Assembly (NCBI GenBank): GCA_009792885.1
Contig: WMCF01000003.1
Span: 12,493,974-12,557,973 of the forward strand
Length of the DNA: 64,000 nucleotides
Reading direction: 5' to 3'
DNA from: Eremophila alpestris peregrina
Taxonomy: Eukaryota; Chordata; Aves; Passeriformes; Alaudidae
In this document: one piece after another, positions 39,933 through 50,065 of the stretch
Layout of the letters: each line of letters begins with the position of its first letter
How positions within the stretch are numbered: the stretch's first letter is position 1
Notes under the pieces: model-generated
Databases searched by the model: none
Told to the model about the DNA's origin: nothing
What the model saw: only the letters and a program-made list of their open reading frames with translations
Program-made: the position numbers and the translations under genes

Positions 39933-42900
39933 TTAAAACATGTTCATTCCCCACAACAGAAACCACTTCAGTGGCATGCTTTGCCATGTGGTATGCCCTA
40001 GCACCATTAAATGATATCATTTCAGCTCCTAAAAATAATTTATCTGTTTGGTATTACACCTAGCCTTAATAAAGTTAATTTAAAAAGTAGCAACTTTGTA
40101 ATAAATCTTGTCCTAATAGAGTCTAATTCTGCCTTTTTGGTATAATATTAACTTCCACTTCTTTTAGTAAATATTTCAGTTTTAGTCATACAGACAATGC
40201 AATGGTAATGAGCAGTGATCAAGAAACATGATTTCTATTTTGAACCCTTAAAAGCCAGTTTATCTGGGGGTTAGTTTCCTTTTCCCCCCAGGTTTTCTAC
40301 AATACAGTTGGAAATTCTGAAATTTCACTTTGCTGGAACACTATGTAGCTTACATAGGACTGAGCAAACCTTTGAAACTTCCCTTCCACACTTCACTGTG
40401 TTCTCAAGCTTTCCTTTGATTTTAGTGCCTGATTGAACTTGATGACTCAATGAAAACAGCACCAAAAATGGTTACTCTGCAAAAATCATGTAAAGCTCAT
40501 GAAAACATGAACACTTCTGAACACAACTGAACGTATTTATGTTGTTGTGATGGCATCTTCACTGTGTGGTGTGACAACACTAGATCACAGGACAGAGGGG
40601 AGCTTATAAGGATGCTAAGCTCTTGGATAAATATGGCTCTGGACTTTTATATTATATAAGACAAAAACTTGATGAAGACGCTGGCAAATGGCATTTATCA
40701 TGATCCCCAGCTGCAATACCTTCTCAAGGTGCACCCAGCTGCAAATCCTCTACTCAGAATCATTGACCTGAAGGTTATTTGTGCTTGGCCTACGAGAACT
40801 GACAGTAAGATACACTGCAAATATGTAAAGCACAGCTGCAATGGTTGTGAAGCATCATGTGGGGGGCAAAAGAAGGAATTTATGTGTCACATGCAAGACA
40901 TGGCATTGAAAGGGCATCAGCAAATATAAAAGGGTATGTAGAATGAGCTGCTGTGGATGCTGTTTCTCTTTGACACTAACGTTCTGGATGATTCTAGGCA
41001 AATCATCCTGTCTCCATGTTTAGTCTTGACCTCTGTAACACAACAGTGGTCTCAGTAACAACCCTGATAAAATGCTGTGGATCAAAATGCTTTGAGATAA
41101 TTTGTTTTGCTAGTGAAAGCAGTATGCAAGAACTATGTTTTCCTCTGGGTTTTCATACAAACAATTCGGTGCATCTTATGATAAAATTGTTCTTACAATC
41201 ATTCTCTGGTGAGGCTGCAATCTGCTTTTCCCACCAATTGTTTATCACAGCTCCAGCAATTAATCCTATGGTTTTATTAAGAAAACACTGAGCTTAGTTT
41301 TAGGTATCTTTAGTATGTTTAATCTAAAGATGCAATAAGATACAAAAATAAAGAACCATCACTGTGTAACAGTCTCTCCCAGGCCATATCTTGTCAACCA
41401 GTCATCCAAAAAAATAAAAATTCCTACTCTCAATTCTGTTATGACAGAAGATTCAGAAGCTCCACTATCTCCATACAGTAACTCAAGGCTGTCTTGATAA
41501 TTGTAAGCTCAAATAAGTCATTCAGGTGCAAAAAATCCATTTAAAAATGATTCTTTAAAGTGAGGACCAGCAAATGCAGCCAGTGTGGAGCCACTGGAAT
41601 CTGCTTTGCACTGTTCCCTTTTATTTCCTGGTGATATCCTTCACAGAGAGGGAAGGAATGGATGCATCACAGGAAAGAAATAATAATGATGAAGAAACAA
41701 ACCAATTTCTGTAAGTAAAGTAACTTATTTGTAAAGAACAAGAGTAATCTGCCTTTCCACAGTGGTTGAACTGAGATCTTTGCCTGATCTGGTCATTTCA
41801 TCATGAAGATGCCACAACTGCATTTCCTTGGGTTCCTGGACACTTTATACTACACATTGCACTTATACACTGCCACTGCTTCTGGAACAATCTTGTGTAA
41901 TATGTGCAAGTTAGTTTACCCACAGTACCTCAGGTACCAGTAGCAGTGGATCTGCAGCAGCACAGAAATCATTGTAGCCTCCAAAAGTACCCAAACAAAC
42001 TAGATAAATAAACACACAGAAGCTTTCCTTCAGAAGATGTGTATACTACTCAGTCTCCTCAGTATCAAGAGAGGTAGCTTGAGCTTATATATGTTCTCAA
42101 ATGCAGTGTTTAAATGGCCATAATCCCGCCAGTAGGAGTTGATGTGTTATATTCTTTTTGTCCACGAGATGTCGATGTACCCTAAGAATTCTAGAGTATA
42201 CAGCTGTGTTTCTTTGTAATCTAAAGCCTGCCACGGCCACGATTCTTATTGGGTCTAGCAAATCTCACGGCAAAATTACCAACAACAACAACAATAATAA
42301 CAACTACGACAGAGATCATTCTGTCCAACAGAAAGAATCCTTGGTAAGGGTGCAGAACTTCATGGGTTTCTTACTCCACACAATCACCTTCTTGTTCTGG
42401 ATAGACACCTGAGGGGGGTGGGCAAAATCCATCAGGATGTGGTGGTGAGGAGAGCATAGATGCCAGAAGGAGAAGCAAAGTCTGTTAACTTAGGCATTGT
42501 GCCTATTAGCTTGAACTCCCATATGGGAGCTGCTCAACATCTGACTTGCTCAGAGCACGGGTGGAATGAGTCTATATGTATCAACAGCTGTCCGTGTTTA
42601 CTGATACATTAGAGTACTAAAAAGGATGAGAATTAGGTTTATGGAAATTCACATTATTGCCGGTCTTTACCAAAGCTTTAAATTTTCTGTAATTTACATC
42701 GGCATATCATTGGAATAACATGAATGCATTGATGTAAAATTAACTAGTTAAGGAATAGAAGCTGTTCCTTCTGATTATAAAGAGCTCTTCAGATAATAGG
42801 TATTTGACATATGCTAGTTTTTAATGTGTTTTACTGCCTTGCATTTTTTTAGTATATGCTGCAAACATGGCAGAGGAACAACATATCCCTGCCTGATACC

Positions 42901-43817
42901 TGAAGCCACAGAGACAATCTTGATGGGCTGGTGTGGTCCTTACTTGCCCTGTTTTAGTCAGTTGGGGTGGCACAAAAGGCCTACTTTAGAACAAATTTTG
43001 ATGTATGTCAGCAAGACCTAAGAGTGGGGATTGATGTATCTGGAAAGGGAGACACAAGGGTGGGTATTTCCCTGGCATTTTTCCAGGGAAGAAGCAGCCA
43101 GCATTTATGAATGGGTTTCAGTAATGCAACAACTGCTGCCAGTTTGTTAGAAGCCAGGTTTTGCCAAATGCCTGTTCATTTTTTCCATAGACCTTTAATA
43201 TTTTCTTTCAAATGAGTAGGATGAAAAATTAATTGTCTTTTTTTTTTTAACAACAGAAAAACTAAATTTGTTCTTTCTTACATATTTTAGAAAAGTATAT
43301 GATTGTTTATGGTAAATTTTAAGTTGTGCAAATTACTAATTACTAACTAATGCACTGTTATTTTCTGACTTTTGAAGAAGAAGACTGATCCCTTCTACCT
43401 GCATAAATATTTTCTGAAATCAAAAAAAATGAAAGCAACATAAAATAAGTTCCTATCAGTCTTATGCCATCTCTTTGGGTTTCAGGTGTCTAATACATGA
43501 TGTCTTGATTCTGCTTTCACTGGGATAAATCTGGGGTAAAATTCATTAATATTTCATTTTCTGCTAACCAACAAAGAAAGATGCAGGGCCTTTTTTTAGT
43601 CTGAAGTAAATGTAACCAACTGAAAGGCGATACCAGAAAAAGCTTAAAAATTATCTGTATTTTATTGATAATTACATTGTCAATTAAGGAGGAATCTTTT
43701 CCTACAACCATAAGTCAAAGAACTACAGCTGGATGTGGTATGTAGTAAAATGCATTTTCTTTTCCTGATTTCAAAAAAACATCATCTTCTAGGAAGAGTT
43801 CAGCAAAAAGGGTGCCC

Positions 43818-43851
43818 GTGGGAGCTGGTGTTCTTAATGCCAGGCTCCCAC
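43818..43851. repeat. G+C-rich hairpin
   Basis: GTGGGAGCTGG (43818-43828) can pair with CCAG plus CTCCCAC (43840-43843 and 43845-43851). This gives an 11-bp stem with one bulged G at 43844 and an 11-base loop. Its G+C content stands out from the A+T-rich background. The stem is too short for a canonical miRNA precursor and it is not followed by a T run. Confidence 0.6.
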
Positions 43852-45781
43852 CTGTAGGACCTGACACCCCTTGAGGTGTTTGAGTCAAACATTTAACTGC
43901 TCTCTACAAGCTGGTAGCTGCAATCTGTAAGGTATTATAAAGGATGGAAGCCCAACTTTTATAAAGGATGATAATATTGTCTTCCAACCCTGCAATGTGT
44001 TGTTATTGACTTTTATTTTTTTTTTTCTGGTCCTTTTGCCCATATGCCTAAGAGATACAGTGCTGCCTATGAACTCATACTCAGCTGCACCTTCCAGGCA
44101 CTTAATGGTTGTGCCAAAGCCAAAAGGGCCTAAAAGTCCAGATGAAGTTCTTTTCTTTTGAGCTGAACTGGTAGAAGATCTGTCTAATAGACAATAAAGG
44201 AAAATGAGCTGAGTAGGTGAAATAGGAATTAAACTGATTATATTTTGACAGTTTCATAGCATTTAAATCAGCAGTGCATTGACCTGTCCTAACTAGAACA
44301 TGCTCAGATCCAGCTCTGGCCATCTCTGTACTCGGTCTCAGTCTCATCTCTTCCTCTTTCCCACTCTTGGTGTCCAGCCACAATAATGGACACCACAAAT
44401 TATTCCTTTTCTTTTTCTTTCTTTTGTTGTGGTTGTTATTCTTGCTTTAGTTGCTTTGATAAGTGATGAAATAACAGTGTGCTGTTCTTCAAAAAGCTTT
44501 CTTCAGTATGACATAAGAGCAAAAGGGACAGTTAATCTCTCAGAGCTGGGGTTCCAGGCTTTAAGCAAATACAAACATTTCTGCATCTCTAATACTCCCT
44601 TCACATTTTGTTGATCTCCATCAAGACCAAAACTTTTGGAGGGTTATTTTCTTCTTTAAGTGAAAACTGGGTGTCTATATAGCAGTTTTTAAATGGCCTT
44701 TTTTCCTAATCTCATAAAACCATTTTGTTCCCTGTTTTTCCTTGTGCCTTCCTCACACCTTTGCAAATAAAAAGGGAAGAGGTAGTTTATGGGCTTCAAG
44801 GAAAAATTCTGTATTTAATGGGGAAGACATGAGGAGTCACACAGCAACCCAATGAAATCCCCATTTCAAAAAAAGTATAATACTCCCAAAATGAGAAGCA
44901 GACTAAAACCTACATTTGTGCACCCACTAGCCTACATATGGCCTCCTCTCAGCCAGAGAGTAATCTTTAAGGAAGTTTTGAAGATGTTGTTTTCATAGGA
45001 CAGTGAAGGACAAGGATAGCTTCAAACTCTTTTTATACTGCCCCATAGGGTATGCATGATTTCACTTCCTTCCTGCAATTAATCATTAAGACATCTTTTA
45101 TTTAACAAAAAGACCTTCTATATGCAACTTCTGAATTTGTGGCAATTATAATGGTTATTCGTTTCCACCGGCCTGGTAAGACAGATCAATACACAACATT
45201 TTGACCTGAGGCTTGTGAGATGCAGACTTTGTGTCTGTACTGTGTGAGACCTCAAACAAATCACTTTGACATAGATATCTTCAAATATACCTAGGCATAC
45301 CTACTGACTGTAGTTTATTTCAGGTGACTGACTAAGTCAGTGGATCTTGCAATGGCAGTTTTTATGACCAGAATAGGGCATTAAAATGTCTAAACAAATG
45401 TAGGGTTCTCTATCCCAATAATTGCCTGGATTTGCTATGGCAAATGAAGAGAAATGGGCACTGAAGAGTGTGATTCATCTGTTCTTCAAGCAGCTGATTC
45501 ATGCCCTAAAATTGTCTATTACTCTCCATTGACTAGTAAGGAGCCTCAGTCGTCAGTATAGTCACCTGTACTTGGGTAAGAGGCTGTGGGCAGCAGGTCT
45601 GAAAGTGTGGCTCCTGGAACACCTGGATAGTCACCTTAAAAGCACAGACTATGTCACCCAACTGCTTTAATTCTGTGGTTTGTTGCAGTCAGCAGGCTGT
45701 CAGCAGCTGCCTGAAGATTCATAGCTTTACAAGTTAGCTCTGAAGATGTGGGAAAAGGGTGATTGTCATGTTCATAGCCAT

Positions 45782-45827
45782 GCTTGGGACCATGCAGAAT
45801 ATAGCACTTCCGTATTTCATTAAAGCA
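45782..45827 (+). repeat. 46-bp direct repeat, copy 1
   Basis: This segment begins GCTTGGGACCATGCAG and ends TTCATTAAAGCA. It is repeated without mismatch at 45864-45909. The two copies abut a synthetic Tn5 mosaic-end junction on either side, so one copy is most likely an assembly duplicate of a single genomic locus. Confidence 0.97.
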
Positions 45828-45863
45828 GTCTCTTATACACATCTAGATGTGTATAAGAGACAG
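45828..45863. other. Tn5 mosaic-end junction (sequencing-library adaptor)
   Basis: Positions 45845-45863 are AGATGTGTATAAGAGACAG, the complete 19-bp hyperactive Tn5 mosaic end used in transposase-based (Nextera-type) libraries. Positions 45828-45844 are its reverse complement minus the outer two bases. Together they form a 34-bp perfect palindrome joined ATCT|AGAT. Two mosaic ends head to head is the signature of a mate-pair circularisation junction or of fused adaptor read-throughs. The mosaic end is an engineered hybrid of the Tn5 inner and outer ends and has no reason to occur in a bird chromosome. I therefore call this contamination retained in the assembly, not a mobile element. Confidence 0.97.
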
Positions 45864-45909
45864 GCTTGGGACCATGCAGAATATAGCACTTCCGTATTTC
45901 ATTAAAGCA
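45864..45909 (+). repeat. 46-bp direct repeat, copy 2
   Basis: An exact second copy of 45782-45827, starting immediately after the adaptor junction and continuing into apparently normal sequence (TTGAAGAGAAATACCC). The perfect identity and the position fit two contig ends that overlapped by 46 bp but were joined through adaptor sequence. Confidence 0.97.
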
Positions 45910-48511
45910 TTGAAGAGAAATACCCAAAAGATTGTGAGGAGCTCAGCTACTATAGTGTGGCAGGCCATATAAGGGCCAGCTGAGATAGATAAAGCCTGCT
46001 GTTTGGAATTAATGTGGTCTTGTACATCATGATCTTCTCATAGTATTGACTGCCAAGTGTACTACGAAAACATTTCAAGTACGGGGGCATTAAGAAAGTC
46101 ACTCTGGAAGCAGCTACATTGTTGCTGATCTGATATACATCCTGAGAATTAAAATATTTTTTTGTTTTTTGGGGGTTTCTCTTGTTTTGTTTTGTTGGGG
46201 TTTTGTTGGGGTTTTGTTGGGGTTTGTTTCCAACCACATCCCCAACATAGTCCTTTTTTTCACTAAAAATTTTTCAGATTAACAGAAAACTGTTCAGCAT
46301 GTAAATAGTGATCCAGAACCATTATTAAACATCTGTTAAATCGGGCAAGAGCCAGGAAAAACTTCAGCTGGATTACAATTGTTCTTGAGAGAGTTTGCAA
46401 GGGAGTGAGAAAGCACACAGAGCACAGGAGCCAGCCAGAGTCTGTTCACATTTGGTTTCTTTCTCCTCCCCCACCCCTGGAACATTACTGATGGAAGCAA
46501 ATGGCTCAGGCTCTCATATCCCAAAGGATGTAATGCCCTACGGGTTGGGTAAGACAACTAACTTGTGTTCCACCCCTCCCATCCTTTGCTGTTTTGTGCA
46601 GTGCACAGATATGAAGAATGTTATGGAGAACATAGTAGCTGATGCTTCTGCATGTTTTGACAAAGTGCCCCATTAACATATTTCCCTCTCCAAAGTGGCA
46701 GCATTACATTGGCTATCCACTGACCTAGAAACTGCTCTTATCTCTGTAGAAGGAAGCTATTAACTTTTAGAATTTTGAGAAGCAAGTTCTGGCAAATCCT
46801 TCCTCTGAAATTAAAGATGTTTTTGCCTCCAGCTGTCCTTCCCAACTCTGCCAGGAGTTACCACAGAGTCAGTAGAGGGGAACACGTGTAGCACTTCTGC
46901 TGAAAATGCCCAGTGTCCCAGGATAAACCATTGTGGAAGATAGATGTCAGCTGGCACCATCTAGATGGAGTAGTTAAGTTTTAGATATTTTATTCCTGTT
47001 AACTTCGATCCAGGAACCGTAACCTTTGGCTGGAGCTAGAGAGATATCTACCAGTAATATCTTAACTCTAATGCAGCTCAACTATTACAGCTCCAACCAA
47101 CTTGAGACTTCAGTAACAGAAACTACCGTGAAATCTCCACACACTCATGCATAGAGCCTTAAATGGTATTTGCTTTCATAATGGCACAGTGTCTATCCAA
47201 GTGTGAATGGAGCTATTGCTTTGTATAAACTGGAAGTGCATAGCTGTTCATTCAGAAGAGCTGGGGCAGAATGCTATCAGTCTGGCTGAATCTGTTCACA
47301 GGGAGTTGCCATCTGTTATCACAATGCCATGTTGCCCAATTAAAACAATATGACTGGATTACAGCATTTTGAGTAGTATTATTTGCTAGATTGTTTCTAA
47401 TTCTAAAAAATCTATCATTCCATCTGACTGCCTCTGCACCTGCTAATTCAGACAGTGTAAAGAAATTCCAAGCTTCTCACTTATTAACTGCATGGCTGTA
47501 AGCTACTTCTGAGCCTGAAAATATTTCTGCATTTTAAACTTTTTCTGACTTTGTCCATTAGTCATTTCTCCATTTTTTGAGGAAATATGTGTATTTGGTA
47601 TGGGAAAAATCACTGCAGAGCTTCTGTATACATGTGGCCAGTGGCTACTGAAGTATGTTAATCAGGATAGATGAAAATCTCTTTTTTTAAAAAATAAGTC
47701 TTTTTACTTTTAAATAAGAGTTTTAGACATAATGTTCTTCACTTCTTTCCTGGTTTGGACTCCTAAACTGATAATTATGAGTGTCTTTTATTAATACCTT
47801 TAAGTGATTATGGCAGAATTTCTGACTTCACACAGTTCTACATATAAAATCTTTTCTGTAGCATGCAGATGAACATGTATTTTGGGGTTAGTTGAGTTTC
47901 CATTTTTATGTTTTATTCTGTAAATACAAGTAATATCAAATGCAAAATGGATACTATTAACTGAAATCACTGTTTTTATGAGTAAAAACAACTATTGACA
48001 GGAGAATTAACATGATAAGTTAGAGAGTCAGGGAAGCCTATTAATCAAATACACTATTATTTTGGATCTCTGAAGAACATTTGTTTTACTTAAGTAAAAT
48101 GTTCAGTTTGATAACTTCAAAACTTAAACCAGTGCTGGCAAAAAAGCCTTTAAACATGTGCTTTATAACTTTACATTTTTACTTACAAAACTTTTTATTT
48201 AAGGAAGCTAGAAGGCTTATCAAGCTGGATTTCTAAGTTGCTATCTATTCCTGAATGGCACCATCAACTACATGAACCCACTTGAATTCTCACCCAGTTA
48301 AAGCACACTTGCTCTTTGCAGTGTAGTCTGTGGCTGCTGATGGGTCCCTAAAGTACTGCAAGAGTCACTCTCGGGCCAAGCACAGGGATGGATTCCATAA
48401 AACACCCTCTTCTGTGATTCTGAAGGTATATACCATATCATACATAATGAGTTGATACTGCTGTTGTAATTACTGGAGTTAGCCATGGCATTCACTTTCA
48501 CAGAAATAAAG
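45910..48511. other. Gene-free stretch
   Basis: No gene or recognisable transposon was found. The interval holds the G-rich 11-bp tandem repeat near 46190. A 93-codon plus frame (46395-46676) ends in residues that vaguely resemble a reverse-transcriptase motif but lacks any flanking similarity. Otherwise it is unremarkable A+T-rich DNA. Confidence 0.6.
46190..46222 (+). repeat. G-rich tandem repeat, 11-bp unit x3
   Basis: Three perfect copies of TTTTGTTGGGG, preceded by related GTTTT repeats and by a GGGGG tract at 46171-46175. The three GGGG runs are separated by 7-base loops, and the GGGGG tract supplies a fourth run after a 21-base gap, so G-quadruplex formation on the plus strand is possible. 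Translated frames through it are low-complexity artefacts. Confidence 0.93.
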
Positions 48512-48563
48512 TATCACTGAATATCCTGAGCTGGAAAGGACCCTCAAGGATCAAGTTCAACTC

Positions 48564-48746
48564 CTAACTCTGCACAGCATCATCCCCAAGAGTCACACCA
48601 TTTGTCCAAGAAAATTGTCCAAATGCTTCTTGAGCTCTGTCAGGCTTGGGGCTGTGACCACTCCCTGGGGAGCTGTTCCAGTGCCCAGCCACCCTCTGGG
48701 AGAAGAACCCTTTTCTAATGTCTAAACAAAACCTCCCTTGACACAA
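48564..48746 (-). pseudogene. CR1 ORF2 C-terminal remnant
   Basis: A 60-codon minus frame contains GRFCLDIRKGFFSQRVAGHWN, which corresponds to the conserved end of CR1 ORF2 also seen in the fragment at 13053-13277. After NSSPGSG the pattern is lost, indicating a frameshift or decay. It belongs to the CR1 copy at 48512-50400. Confidence 0.8.
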
Positions 48747-49236
48747 CTTCAGACCATTCCCTCAGTCCTGTCACTGGTCACCACAGTGAAGACACCAGCG
48801 CCTGCTCCTCCTCTTCTCCTCACAGGAAGTTGTAGATTGCAATGAGGTCTCCCCTCAGTCTCCTCTTCTGCAGGCTGAACAGACCAACTGACCTCAGCTT
48901 CTCCTCAATACACCTGCCCCTCAAGACCCTTCACCATCTTTGTTGCTCTCCTTTGGGTACTAATAGTTTAATGTCTTTATTGTACTGTGGCACCCAAAAC
49001 TGCCCCCAGCACTGGAGGTGAGGCCTCCCCAGTGCAGAGCAGAGCAGGACAATCCCCTCCCCTGCCCAGCTGTTGATGCTGTGCCTGATGCACCCCGGGA
49101 CATGCTCAGCCCTCCTGGCTGCCAGGGCACTGCTGACTCATGTTCAACTTGCCATTGACTAGGACCACCAAGTCCCTTTCTGTGGCTCTGCTTCCCAGCC
49201 TCTCATTCCCCAGTCTGTCCACACATCCAGGGTTGT

Positions 49237-49446
49237 CTATCCCAGGTGCAGAATCCAGCACTTTCCCTTGCTGAATTTCATACCATTGGGGATTGCTGAG
49301 TCACTTGATTTGTTGAGGTCTCTCTCTAGGGCCTCTTGGCCATTGAGGGAGTCAACAGCTCCTCCCAGTTTTGTGTCATCTGTGAATTTGCTTAGTATCA
49401 CTTCCAGTCCTGTGCCAAGCTCATTAAGGAAGATGTTGACAAGCAC
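49237..49446 (-). pseudogene. CR1 reverse transcriptase, second catalytic motif
   Basis: This 69-codon minus frame carries FTDDTKLGG at residues 21-29. It corresponds to the F-A-D-D catalytic box of CR1 reverse transcriptase, with alanine replaced by threonine but both metal-binding aspartates kept. Just upstream (49447-49480) the reverse strand still begins SGVP, the start of the box that contacts template-primer, but the following residues are shifted out of frame, so the domain is broken between its two catalytic halves. It ends in KGKCWILHLG, a further CR1 block. Confidence 0.88.
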
Positions 49447-49555
49447 AGGGATGAGGATGGAGCCTTGGGAACCCCACTAGTGACAGGTCACCAGTCTGAT
49501 GTCCCCCCTTCACTATAACCCTTTCCACCTGACCTGAGAGGCAGTTGTTCACCCA

Positions 49556-50065
49556 TCACATGATGTGTTTATCCAGCTGTGTGCTGGACATTTTATCCAA
49601 CAGGACACTGTAAGAGACCGTATCAAAAGCTTTGCTTAAATCTAAAAAGATTACATCAGCTGTCTTCCCTTGATCAGCTAGGTGGGTTACCTTGTCATAA
49701 AAGAAAATCAGGTTTGATAAGCAGGACTTTCTTTTCATTAAGCCGTGCTGGTTGTGACCAATGACTGCTTTCAGGTGTCTTTCAGTACCTCCCAGAATAA
49801 CCTTCTTCATAACCTCTTCAGGCACTGAAGTGAGACTGACAGGTCTGTAGTTTTTGGGCTTTTCATTCTTGCCCTTCTTGAAAAGCAGGATGTTTACTGG
49901 ACCAAGCTTCCAGTTAGCTGGGACCTCTCCAAATTCCCAAGGCTGCTGAAAAATCATTGAGAAAGTTTTTGCAATGACATCAGCTAGCTCTTCAAGGACT
50001 CTTAGATTAACCCCAGTAGACCAAATTGATTTGTAGGGATCTAGCTGGAGTAGCAGATCCCACAA
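49556..50065 (-). pseudogene. CR1 reverse transcriptase, N-terminal half
   Basis: A 169-codon uninterrupted minus frame, the longest open frame of recognisable origin in the window. NWKLGPVNILLFKKGK (51-66) and NYRPVSLTS (72-80) are fingers motifs of CR1/Jockey-like reverse transcriptases. NQHGLMKRKSCLSNLIFFYD (105-124) precedes the first catalytic box, IFLDLSKAFDTVSY (139-152), which retains its aspartate. The frame then ends at a stop where the family would continue. The displayed methionine is internal to the original ORF2 and is not a real start. In a live element this enzyme performs target-primed reverse transcription. Confidence 0.92.

Larger units (their letters stand above)
38036..45781. 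other. Gene-free stretch
   Basis: No gene, RNA gene or recognisable transposon was found. Simple repeats include three copies of a 10-bp unit at 39903, an AAC/AAT trinucleotide run near 42280-42305 and a pyrimidine-rich run near 44405-44428. A G+C-rich hairpin at 43818 is listed separately. Open frames stay below about 100 codons and have no family motif. Confidence 0.6.

Noticed and set aside
42158..42412. 84-codon frame with a poly-asparagine run
   Set aside because: The run comes from an AAC/AAT microsatellite; the rest has no motif.
45654..45842. 62-codon minus-strand open frame
   Set aside because: Its start codon and first residues (MCIRD) are translated from the Tn5 adaptor, so it is an artefact.
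45950..46237. 95-codon minus-strand open frame with Asn/Lys/Pro-rich repeats
   Set aside because: The repeated residues simply translate the G-rich 11-bp tandem repeat; there is no protein family similarity.
46638..46673. Residues ADASACFDKVPH resembling the first catalytic box of a LINE reverse transcriptase
   Set aside because: Only about 12 residues match, the frame stops immediately after, and no neighbouring CR1 sequence exists on either strand.
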